DNA from: an uncultured Oscillospiraceae bacterium
GTDB lineage: Bacteria; Bacillota; Clostridia; Oscillospirales; Oscillospiraceae
Assembly: GCA_902478785.1 (NCBI GenBank)
Contig: CABSMJ010000005.1
Coordinates: forward strand, 1 to 64,000
Direction: 5' to 3'
DNA length: 64,000 bases
Of this stretch, positions 57,768 through 64,000 are shown piece by piece. The notes beneath the pieces were generated by a model. The model made no database searches and was not told the DNA's origin. It saw only the letters and a program-made list of their open reading frames with translations. Each line of letters opens with the position of its first letter. Within the stretch, counting starts at the first letter, position 1. Position numbers and translations under genes: made by a program.

Positions 57768-58637
57768 TCATACCCCCGTCAGGTCGAAGTCGGGGGTGTA
57801 CTCCTCCCGGGCGGAGGTCCGCTCCTGGGTGAAGCCGTCGGTGATGCCGCAGTTTTCCATATAGGCAACGGCCGCGGCATACTCCGCCCGCGTCACGTGC
57901 CGGGCCATGGGCCCGGTGGCCCCGGGCTGGGGCGTGTACTGGGCCATAAGGGAGAAGAGCACCTGGCCGGGCCGGAAAGTCTGGGCCACCCAGTCGATGC
58001 ACCGTCGGGTGTTCTCCAGCTGGCCCGGCAGCACCAGGTGCCGGATCACCACGCCCTTTTTCAAAAGCCCGTCCTCCATCTCATAGGGCCCCGTCTGGCG
58101 GTACATCTCCAAAATGGCCTCCCGGGCCACGGGGAAGTAGTCCGGCGCGGCGCTGAGGGCCGCCGCCGGCCCCTCCAGGGCGTACTTGAGGTCCGGCAAG
58201 TAGATCTGCACCTTTCCCTCCAGGGTCCGCAGGGTCTCCACACGCTCATAGCCGCCGCAGTTCCACACCACCGGCACCGGCGGGGCCGGGTCCAGTGCCT
58301 TCAGGATCCAGGGGGTGAAGTGGGTGGGGGTCACCAGGTTCAGGTTGTGGGCCCCCTGAGCCACCAGCTCCTGGAAGATCTCCCGGAGCCGCTCCACGGA
58401 TACGGCCTTTCCGAAGCCCCCGGCGCTGATGGTCCGGTTCTGGCAGAAGGAACACCGCAGGCAGCAGCCGGAGAAGAACACCGCTCCGGAGCCGTGGGTG
58501 CCGCTGATGCAGGGCTCCTCCCAGAAGTGGAGCCCCGCCCGGGCCAGGCGCAGCCCGGCGGGCATGCCGCACACGCCGCCTCCTGTCTCCTCCGTCCGCT
58601 CCGCGCCGCAGCGGCGGGGGCAGAGATTACAGATCAT
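57768..58637 (-). CDS. PflX-like radical SAM protein
   Basis: 289 aa; start MICNLCPRRC at 58637, overlapping the thymidine kinase stop by 11 bases. An N-terminal CNLCPRRC...GVCG cluster precedes the radical SAM motif CCLRCSFCQN (CxxxCxxC shifted by one Cys) in SGCCLRCSFCQNRTIS. This matches the PflX group (COG1313), homologues of pyruvate formate-lyase activases with unknown targets. It generates a 5'-deoxyadenosyl radical from SAM with a 4Fe-4S cluster. Confidence 0.87.
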   Translation of the reverse strand: MICNLCPRRCGAERTEETGGGVCGMPAGLRLARAGLHFWEEPCISGTHGSGAVFFSGCCLRCSFCQNRTISAGGFGKAVSVERLREIFQELVAQGAHNLNLVTPTHFTPWILKALDPAPPVPVVWNCGGYERVETLRTLEGKVQIYLPDLKYALEGPAAALSAAPDYFPVAREAILEMYRQTGPYEMEDGLLKKGVVIRHLVLPGQLENTRRCIDWVAQTFRPGQVLFSLMAQYTPQPGATGPMARHVTRAEYAAAVAYMENCGITDGFTQERTSAREEYTPDFDLTGV

Positions 58638-59229
58638 GACCCGGCCCCTTTTCGATGGCAAAGTCCGGCCCCAGGTCCCCGGCCATCCAGTGCTTGCGGC
58701 ACAAACTGGTGTAGCGGTCGTTGGCCCCCAGCACCACCTGCTCGCCCTCCTTGAGCACCTTGCCGTTTTCGTCGAACCGGGCGTTGAAGGTGGCCTTCTT
58801 GCCGCACCAGCACACGGTCTTGACCTCCTCGATCTTGTCGGCCATGATCAGCAGCGCCTCGCTGCCGGGGAACAGGTCCCCCTTGAAGTCCGCCCGCAGG
58901 CCGTAGCACATGACCGGGATGTTCTCCTCGTCCACCAGGTGGACCAGGAACATGACCTCCTCCTGGGTGAGGAACTGGGCCTCGTCCACGATGACGCAGG
59001 CGTACTGCTTCAGCTCTGCCTCCGGCAGGGCCCGCATCTCGTGGAAATAGAGGCAGGGATAGGTCAGGCCGATGCGGGAGTGGACCATGTGGTCCCCGTC
59101 CCGGATGTCCACCTGGGGCTTGACCATCAGCGCCTTCTGGCCCCGCTCCTCATAGTTGAAGCGGGCCATCAGGGCATTGGCGGTCTTGCTGGAGCCCATG
59201 GCTCCGTATTTGAAATAAAGCTGTGCCAT
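58627..59229 (-). CDS. tdk: Thymidine kinase
   Basis: 200 aa from ATG 59229 (AGGAGAGAAG before it). Type II TK: P-loop KYGAMGSSKTANAL, Asp in RDGDHMVHSRIG, VIVDEAQFLT (catalytic Glu and lasso), CYGLRADFKGDLFPGS, and a zinc ribbon CWCGKKATFNAR with the late CRKH pair. Phosphorylates thymidine to dTMP in the salvage pathway. Same-strand cluster with mutY (16-base gap). Confidence 0.95.
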   Translation of the reverse strand: MAQLYFKYGAMGSSKTANALMARFNYEERGQKALMVKPQVDIRDGDHMVHSRIGLTYPCLYFHEMRALPEAELKQYACVIVDEAQFLTQEEVMFLVHLVDEENIPVMCYGLRADFKGDLFPGSEALLIMADKIEEVKTVCWCGKKATFNARFDENGKVLKEGEQVVLGANDRYTSLCRKHWMAGDLGPDFAIEKGPGHDL

Positions 59230-59245
59230 CTTCTCTCTCCTGTTC

Positions 59246-60307
59246 TCACTGCTGCCCCTGGAGCTCCTCCCGGGCCTCGGCCAGGAAGCGGGCAAAGGCC
59301 GAGGGCACCGCCAGAGACGCCAGTGCCTCTCCCCGGGCCCAGACGAAGTCCTCCGGCCCACGGCCCTGAACATGAAGCACATAGCCGGTCATATGCCACT
59401 CCACATGGGTAAAAATGTGCCGTGCGGTGACCCGCCGGCACCAATTTTTGATCTCCAGTCCCCACTGCTCCGCTAGGGCCCCGGCAGCGGCCTCGTCCAG
59501 CTTCCCCTCCACATTGGGAAACTCCCACAGCCCCGCCAGCAGCCCCGTGTCAGGCCGGCGGCGCAGCGCCACGCCGTCGGGGGAGAGGAGCACCAGCACT
59601 GTCCGCTCCTCCACCCGGCGCTTGCGCTTGGGGGCCCGGACGGGCAGCTCCCGGGCGCAACCCGTCAGATGGCCCACGCAGAAGTCCCTGGCCGGGCAGC
59701 TTTCACAAAGGGGCTCGCCATTGGGCAGACACACCGTAGCCCCCAGGTCCATCAGCGCCTGGTTGTAGGCGCCGCTGCGCTTTGCCTCCGGCATGGCCTC
59801 CAGCACCTGAGCCCGGAACGCCCGGCGCACCTTCATGTCCGTCACGTCCGCCCGGCTGCCGGTGATCCGGGCGGCCAGGCGCAGCACGTTGCCGTCCACC
59901 GCCGGCACACGCTGACCAAAGGCGATGGAGAGGATGGCCCCGGCGGTGTAGTCCCCGATGCCCGGCAGGGCTATAAGGCCCTCGTAGGTCTCCGGAAAGC
60001 GGCCTCCCAGCTGCTCCGTGACCACCCTGGCCGCCTTTTGGAGGTTCCTGGCCCGGCTGTAATAGCCCAGGCCCTCCCAGAGCTTCATCAGCTGCCCCTC
60101 GTCGGCGGCTGCCAGTGCTTCCACCGTGGGGAAGGCCTCCAGGAAGCGGGCGTAGTAGCCCAGCACCGCGGCCACCCTGGTCTGCTGGAGCATGATCTCC
60201 GAGACCCAGACCCGATAGGCGTCGGGGCTGCGGCGCCAGGGCAGGTCCCGGGCGTTGGCCCCGTACCAGGAAAGCAGCGGCTCCGTCAGTTGTTTGAGCG
60301 GTTCCAT
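59246..60307 (-). CDS. mutY: A/G-specific adenine glycosylase
   Basis: 353 aa. Helix-hairpin-helix GPD glycosylase: WVSEIMLQQTRVAAV with catalytic Glu, LPGIGDYTAGAI (HhH), VDGNVLRLAAR with catalytic Asp, the 4Fe-4S ligands in LCESCPARDFC, and a C-terminal NUDIX-like domain (VLVLLSPDGVALRRRPDTGLLAGLWEFPN) that recognises 8-oxoG. Removes adenine mispaired with 8-oxoguanine. Confidence 0.96.
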   Translation of the reverse strand: MEPLKQLTEPLLSWYGANARDLPWRRSPDAYRVWVSEIMLQQTRVAAVLGYYARFLEAFPTVEALAAADEGQLMKLWEGLGYYSRARNLQKAARVVTEQLGGRFPETYEGLIALPGIGDYTAGAILSIAFGQRVPAVDGNVLRLAARITGSRADVTDMKVRRAFRAQVLEAMPEAKRSGAYNQALMDLGATVCLPNGEPLCESCPARDFCVGHLTGCARELPVRAPKRKRRVEERTVLVLLSPDGVALRRRPDTGLLAGLWEFPNVEGKLDEAAAGALAEQWGLEIKNWCRRVTARHIFTHVEWHMTGYVLHVQGRGPEDFVWARGEALASLAVPSAFARFLAEAREELQGQQ

Positions 60308-60316
60308 GGCCTGCCC

Positions 60317-60592
60317 TCAGCCGGCGGCGATGTCCACCGCCGTGCGGATGGCCTGGGGCAGCTCCCGCTCGCTGCGGATGGCGATGGTCCGCACGGGCAC
60401 GGCCCAGTCGTCGTCCTTGATGAGGCTGACGAAATAGGTCTCCAGGTCCCGGTTGTAGCCCACGTCGATGAGATATCCGTTCTCGTACCAGACCTCCAGC
60501 ACGCCTCCGCCCCGGTCGGTCCAGACCTCCGGAAGGCCGCCCTTGAAGTCAATGTCGGCATATTTCTCGATCCAGTTCTCACACACGTCCAT
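60317..60592 (-). CDS. Hypothetical protein
   Basis: 91 aa, acidic and soluble, not recognised. Begins MDVCENWIEKYADIDFKGG, with an alpha/beta composition (LEVWYENGYLIDVGYNRDLETYFVSLIKD). RBS AGGAAGGAAAATC. Nine bases before mutY and likely co-transcribed. No functional motif. Confidence 0.7.
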   Translation of the reverse strand: MDVCENWIEKYADIDFKGGLPEVWTDRGGGVLEVWYENGYLIDVGYNRDLETYFVSLIKDDDWAVPVRTIAIRSERELPQAIRTAVDIAAG

Positions 60593-60653
60593 GATTTTCC
60601 TTCCTCAAGAATCTCCCTCCGGCCCTTTCCGGCCGGGAGGCAAACAGCTCATT

Positions 60654-61508
60654 TCACTTCCCGGTGCCAAACCGGGCGGCGTAGCCGCAGCGGCGGCACA
60701 GCTCCTCGGCAGGGCGGCGGCGGGAAAATCCGTCGTACAGCGCCCGGGCCCGGGGAGAGGCCAAAATCTCCTCCAGCTCCTGCTCCAGCAGGTTGCCCAG
60801 TGCCAGGTCCCCCTCGTGGTCCAGGCAGCAGGGCACCACCGTGCCGTCGCTGAGCACGGCGATCTGGTCCCGGAGGCCCAGGCAGAACTCCGTTCCCCGC
60901 TCCGGGGCCGTCAGGTCCGGCCAGTCAAAGCGGGCGGCGTGCTCCAAAAAGAGCCCCGGAGCCAGCCTTTTAGCGTTCTTCCGGGGGGCGGGCCACTGGT
61001 CCTCCCGCTGCCCGGTGCACCCCTCCAAAAAGGCGATGATCTCCCGGTTGCGCTCCTCCAGGCCTCCCTCGTTCCACAGCCGCAGCACGCAGATGACGCC
61101 CCGCTCCGCCAGGGGGCGGCACACATCCCACACCCCCTGGAGATAGGCCTCCATCTGCTGCCCGGCGCCGTCGTTTCCCTCAAAGCTGTGGAGGGAGACG
61201 GAGAGCCGGTGGAGACCCTCCGCCTGGAGGAGGGTCTGGGCTCGCCGGGGCAAAAGGGTCCCGTTGGTGGTCAGGCAGCTGCGAAAGCCCTTTTCCGCCG
61301 CCATGGCCAGCAACTTCTCCAGCTCCGGGTGGCACAGCGGCTCGCCCATCACATGGAAGTAGAGGTACTCCGCCGCCGGCCGCAGCCGGTCCGCGATGCG
61401 GGAAAACTCCTCCGCCGTCATATCCCGAAGGGGCCGCCGGGTGCCGGGACAAAAGGCGCAGCGGAGGTTGCAGCGGTTGGTGATTTCCACATAGGCCCGT
61501 TTGAACAT
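60654..61508 (-). CDS. Radical SAM/SPASM-domain protein
   Basis: 284 aa from ATG 61508, with GGAGGCGGAGCGGG upstream; the longer frame to 61559 overlaps the -10. Radical SAM core with ITNRCNLRCAFC (CxxxCxxC) and the GEP motif (FHVMGEPLCHPE). A SPASM-type C-terminal cluster holds cysteines in FCLGLRDQ, VVPCCLDHEGDLALGN and LCRRCGY. Such proteins modify peptides, proteins or enzymes; no peptide substrate is encoded next to it that I can see. Confidence 0.87.
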   Translation of the reverse strand: MFKRAYVEITNRCNLRCAFCPGTRRPLRDMTAEEFSRIADRLRPAAEYLYFHVMGEPLCHPELEKLLAMAAEKGFRSCLTTNGTLLPRRAQTLLQAEGLHRLSVSLHSFEGNDGAGQQMEAYLQGVWDVCRPLAERGVICVLRLWNEGGLEERNREIIAFLEGCTGQREDQWPAPRKNAKRLAPGLFLEHAARFDWPDLTAPERGTEFCLGLRDQIAVLSDGTVVPCCLDHEGDLALGNLLEQELEEILASPRARALYDGFSRRRPAEELCRRCGYAARFGTGK

Positions 61509-61562
61509 CCCGCTCCGCCTCCCTTTTTCCACAGCCTGTGGCCCAATTGGATTCAGCACATG

Positions 61563-61591
61563 ATTATATCAAATCCTTTTCCACATTTCCA
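61563..61591 (-). promoter_or_regulatory. Promoter of the radical SAM/SPASM gene
   Basis: Minus strand TGGAAA (61591-61586), 17 bases, TATAAT (61568-61563) with a TG upstream (extended -10). Confidence 0.65.
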
Positions 61592-61683
61592 TTCATATTT
61601 CCTGCATATTCGCCCTTTTTTGCAAAAAAATTTTTTCCTTTTCCACATTCCCACCTTTTCCCGGCCTTTTTTCCCATTTCCCC

Positions 61684-61714
61684 TTGACCTTCCCCCTTGT
61701 GGAGGGTATATCAT
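61684..61714 (+). promoter_or_regulatory. MerR-type promoter with 19-bp spacer and dyad, upstream of the merR gene
   Basis: TTGACC (61684-61689) and TATCAT (61709-61714) are 19 bases apart; the spacer contains ACCTTCC and GGAGGGT as a near-dyad. An alternative -10 (TATATC, 61707) would give 17. Very similar to the promoter at 3906-3936. Confidence 0.7.
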
Positions 61715-61742
61715 AGTCCTGCAACAGGAGGTGAAACGGCCT

Positions 61743-62396
61743 TTGAAGATCAACGAAGTGGAGGCCCTGGTGGGCATCACCAAGAAGAACATCCGCTTTT
61801 ACGAGTCCGAGGGGCTGCTGAGCCCCCGGCGCAACAGCGCCAACGGCTACCGGGACTACGGCCCGGAGGAGGTGGAGGTGCTGCGGCGGATCAAGCTGCT
61901 GCGCAAGCTGGGAGTGCCTTTGGAGGAGATCCGGAAGATGCAGCGGGGGGACCGCACCCTGGGCAGCGCCATGGGGCGGCACCTCATCGCCCTGGCCCGG
62001 CAGCAGCGGGACCTGGAGACGGCCATGAAGGTGTGCGCCGCACTGCAGGACCAGGACCAGCCTCTGGAGGACCTGGACGCCGCTGCCCTTTTGGACCGCC
62101 TGGAGGAGATGGAAAGCGAGGGGACCCGATTTATGGATAAGCACAAGGAGGATACCCGCCGGAGGCGCTATGTTGCCCCGGTGGTGATGGCCCTTTTGAT
62201 GGTGGCGCTGATGGCCGGATGCATCTGGCTGCTGCTGTGGGCCTTTTCCATAGACCCGGACGGCGCCCCGCCCCTGCCGCTGCTGGCGGTGCTGGTGGCC
62301 ATTCCCGGAGCGGTGGCCCTGGGGGTGGCCGTGGCCCTGGTGCTGCGCATCCGGGAGATCGGAAGGGGGGAGGAGGACGATGCCAAAAAGTACTGA
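61743..62396 (+). CDS. MerR-family regulator with C-terminal membrane helices
   Basis: 217 aa from TTG 61743; AGGAGG ends 11 bases upstream and the MerR domain starts at once (LKINEVEALVGITKKNIRFYESEGLL). HTH about 1-70, coiled coil about 75-115, then a linker and two predicted helices (about 140-160 and 175-197), ending LRIREIGRGEEDDAKKY. Membrane helices in a MerR protein are unusual and suggest sensing at the membrane. It probably autoregulates via the 19-bp promoter. The next gene overlaps it by 17 bases. Confidence 0.85.
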   Translation: MKINEVEALVGITKKNIRFYESEGLLSPRRNSANGYRDYGPEEVEVLRRIKLLRKLGVPLEEIRKMQRGDRTLGSAMGRHLIALARQQRDLETAMKVCAALQDQDQPLEDLDAAALLDRLEEMESEGTRFMDKHKEDTRRRRYVAPVVMALLMVALMAGCIWLLLWAFSIDPDGAPPLPLLAVLVAIPGAVALGVAVALVLRIREIGRGEEDDAKKY

Positions 62397-62637
62397 CTTG
62401 GCCCGGCAACGCCGCCGAAACGCCCTGGTCTCCGCCCTCGTCAGCGGGGCGGGCCTGGTGCTGATCGCGGCTGCGGAGGCGGCCCTGGGGTGGTATTTCT
62501 CCCCGGGCCTCCTGTCCACCCTTTTTTATATCCTGGCCGCCGCTCAGGCGGCGCTGCTGCTCCCCCTGGTGGTGTGCCTGCGGGGGAGACTGAAAGAAAT
62601 CCAAGGAGGAGAAGAAGATGAAGCTCGTCAGTATTGA
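62380..62637 (+). CDS. Hypothetical small membrane protein related to the MerR C-terminus
   Basis: 85 aa with two predicted helices (about residues 16-38 and 43-66). Its end, LKEIQGGEEDEARQY, matches the end of the upstream MerR protein (REIGRGEEDDAKKY), so the two membrane parts are probably homologous. It overlaps the genes on both sides (17 and 20 bases). Function unknown; partner or modulator of the regulator is possible. Confidence 0.7.
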   Translation: MPKSTDLARQRRRNALVSALVSGAGLVLIAAAEAALGWYFSPGLLSTLFYILAAAQAALLLPLVVCLRGRLKEIQGGEEDEARQY

Positions 62638-62929
62638 AACCATTCCCGGCCAGGCCTTTGAGGTCCTGGACGTGGTCAAGGGCACCGTGGTGTACAGCAA
62701 GAACCTGGGCCGGGACTTTATGGCCGGCATGAAGACCCTGGTGGGCGGTGAGATCACCGGCTACACCGAGATGCTCAACGAGGCCCGGCAGATCGCCACC
62801 AAGCGGATGGTGGACGCGGCGGAGGCCCTGGGGGCCGACGCCGTGGTGGGTCTGCGGTACGCCTCCTCGTCGGTGATGCAGGGCGCCGCCGAGGTCATCG
62901 CCTACGGCACCGCCGTCCGCTTCCTGTGA
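62618..62929 (+). CDS. YbjQ family protein (UPF0145)
   Basis: 103 aa, a full-length family member. VSIETIPGQAFEVLDVVKGTVVYSKNLGRDFMAGMKTLVGGEITGYTEML and ADAVVGLRYASSSVMQGAAEVIAYGTAV are the YbjQ signature; the family forms pentamers and is labelled heavy-metal binding, without a proven role. RBS AAGGAGGAGAAG. Confidence 0.93.
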   Translation: MKLVSIETIPGQAFEVLDVVKGTVVYSKNLGRDFMAGMKTLVGGEITGYTEMLNEARQIATKRMVDAAEALGADAVVGLRYASSSVMQGAAEVIAYGTAVRFL

Positions 62930-63651
62930 GGGCCCGCCTGACCTACCTGGGGCACTCCGGGTTTTTGCTGGAATGGCCGGAGTGCGCCTGGCTCTTTGAC
63001 TGGTGGACCGGGGAGCTGCCGGCCCTGGACAAGACCAAGCCCCTGCTGGTCTTTGTGAGCCACCGCCACCACGACCACTTCAACCCCGCCATCTTTGCCC
63101 TGGACCACCCGAACGTCCAGTACCTGCTGGGCTCGGACCTGCGCCCCACGCCCCGGAACCTGAGCCGCTGGGGGGCATCGCCGGAGGCCAGGATCCACCA
63201 CCTGCGCCGGCGCGGGAGTCTGGACCTTACCCTGCCCGGCGGGCTACTCCATGTGGAGGCCCTGCCCTCCACCGACGAGGGGGTGGCCTTCCTTCTGACC
63301 TACCAGGGCCGCACGGTGTACCACGCCGGGGACCTGAACTGGTGGGACTGGCCCGGGGAGTCGGAGGAGTGGAACCGCAGCATGGCCCTCCACTTCCCCC
63401 GCTTTGCCGCCCCGTTGGAGGGCCGGCACCTGGACCTGGCCTTTGCCCCCCTGGACCCCCGGCAGGAGGGCTCCTACGACCTGGGGCTCGCCTGGCTTCT
63501 CACCCACGCCCAGGTGGACCGGGTGTGGCCCATGCACTTCTGGGACCACCCGGAGGTGGTGGAGCGGTTCCGCCACGACCACCCGGACCTGGCCGCTCCC
63601 CTGGAGGACGCCCCGTCCCCGGGCCAGCGCTTCGACCTGGAACTGCCCTGA
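62926..63651 (+). CDS. MBL-fold metal-dependent hydrolase
   Basis: 241 aa from a GTG that overlaps the ybjQ stop (GTGA). Metallo-beta-lactamase fold of the UlaG/YtnP-like kind: LTYLGHSGFLLEW, SHRHHDHFNP (HxHxDH-type zinc site), YHAGDLNWWDW (metal Asp) and PMHFWDHPE (last His). Substrate unknown. Last gene of the merR operon, followed by a strong terminator. Confidence 0.87.
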   Translation: MRARLTYLGHSGFLLEWPECAWLFDWWTGELPALDKTKPLLVFVSHRHHDHFNPAIFALDHPNVQYLLGSDLRPTPRNLSRWGASPEARIHHLRRRGSLDLTLPGGLLHVEALPSTDEGVAFLLTYQGRTVYHAGDLNWWDWPGESEEWNRSMALHFPRFAAPLEGRHLDLAFAPLDPRQEGSYDLGLAWLLTHAQVDRVWPMHFWDHPEVVERFRHDHPDLAAPLEDAPSPGQRFDLELP

Positions 63652-63731
63652 TGATACACCTCTTTTTCCTCCCCCGTGCTCTCTTTTGTGCACGGGAGGA
63701 AAAAACTTCCTTTGTATTTTGCGAAAAACAC

Positions 63732-63769
63732 AAAAGCCGCCCTTCTCCCAAGGGAGAAGGGCGGCTTTT
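63732..63769. terminator. Bidirectional intrinsic terminator
   Basis: AAAAGCCGCCCTTCTCCC (63732-63749) pairs with GGGAGAAGGGCGGCTTTT (63752-63769). Confidence 0.92.
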
Positions 63770-63780
63770 TCGTCCGTCTT

Positions 63781-64000
63781 TTAGAGAGCCGGATAGACCC
63801 GGCGGATGTATTCGTTGCGGCGCAGGGCCAGCGTCAGCAGCGTTCCCGCCGCCAGACCGAACACCCCCTGGACCACGTTGGCCGGGATACCCACGGCGGC
63901 CCCCAGGCCCTGGCCCAGCAGCGCCGCCTCAAAGCCAAAATAACCCAGCACCATGATGCACTCGGCAGGCAGGGCCGCCAGGACGATACCGCCCCGGATG
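63781..64000 (-). CDS. ECF transporter S component, C-terminal part (cut by window end)
   Basis: The last 72 residues are visible in frame to the stop at 63781. They read LAALPAECIMVLGYFGFEAALL and VGIPANVVQGVFGLAAGTLL, two helices typical of ECF substrate-binding (S) components. The 5' part lies outside the window. Ligand not determinable; flavin or another vitamin is usual for this group. Confidence 0.7.
   Translation of the reverse strand, partial: IRGGIVLAALPAECIMVLGYFGFEAALLGQGLGAAVGIPANVVQGVFGLAAGTLLTLALRRNEYIRRVYPAL

Noticed and set aside
63663..63704. Inverted repeat TTTTTCCTCCC...GGGAGGAAAAA after the MBL gene
   Set aside because: T on the 5' arm and A on the 3' arm on both strands, so it cannot act as a terminator; a true terminator follows at 63732.
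1..64000. CRISPR arrays, tRNA/rRNA genes, insertion sequences, prophage or attachment sites
   Set aside because: I looked for regularly spaced repeats, cloverleaf-like segments, transposase motifs and long terminal repeats in the gaps and saw none.

Overview
The window is high-GC, densely packed chromosomal DNA from an anaerobic, gut-type Firmicute. Family content (YczE, DUF624, DUF4867, FliB-like, SLH proteins, AGE-type sialic acid genes, ECF transporters) and codon use suggest Oscillospiraceae, near Flavonifractor, Lawsonibacter or Intestinimonas; this is inference. I saw no rRNA, tRNA, CRISPR array, insertion sequence or phage gene. Genes sit in short operons separated by clear intrinsic terminators.

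Layout. 1-6.1 kb: a two-component system with a hypothetical and a VanY-like carboxypeptidase (minus), divergent from a secreted beta-lactamase-fold serine hydrolase. 6.1-9.2 kb: a xylose-isomerase-like protein, PfkB kinase and class II aldolase (minus), facing an AraC regulator. 10.5-16.7 kb: yajC, then an M20 amidohydrolase with two membrane proteins (minus), divergent from a PucR regulator and a FliB-like protein. 16.7-18.8 kb: Ktr-type potassium uptake; then a DUF624 protein. 19.8-31.8 kb: a sialic acid / N-acetylhexosamine catabolic locus: ROK protein and SGNH hydrolase (minus), then AGE epimerase, RpiR regulator, ABC transporter, nanA, nagB, nagA and an MsmK-type ATPase (plus). 32-43.7 kb: a monosaccharide operon (ChvE/MmsAB transporter, xylulokinase, FucI-like isomerase, DUF4867 protein) facing a ROK repressor and aldose 1-epimerase.

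43.7-52.7 kb is the most interesting part: five minus-strand genes behind a cobalamin riboswitch. They encode an SLH-anchored protein combining an alpha/alpha-toroid with transcobalamin-like DUF4430 domains, a toroid-only SLH protein, a membrane-anchored DUF4430 protein, EcfT, and one polypeptide fusing two ECF ATPases to an S component. I read this as a surface B12-capture and import system resembling the domain plan of animal intrinsic factor/transcobalamin.

52.9-64 kb: secreted metallophosphoesterase, YibE/F protein, Na+-dependent NSS transporter, PflX-like radical SAM protein, thymidine kinase, MutY, a second radical SAM protein, a MerR regulator with membrane helices followed by a small membrane protein, YbjQ and an MBL hydrolase, and the end of another ECF S component.

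Regulatory signals add links. The same MerR-type promoter (19-bp spacer with a dyad) lies before the serine hydrolase and the MerR gene. GAAAA-nnn-TTTTC type dyads sit at both plus-strand promoters of the sialic acid locus. ACTTTT-type dyads overlap the divergent promoters at 41.2-41.5 kb.
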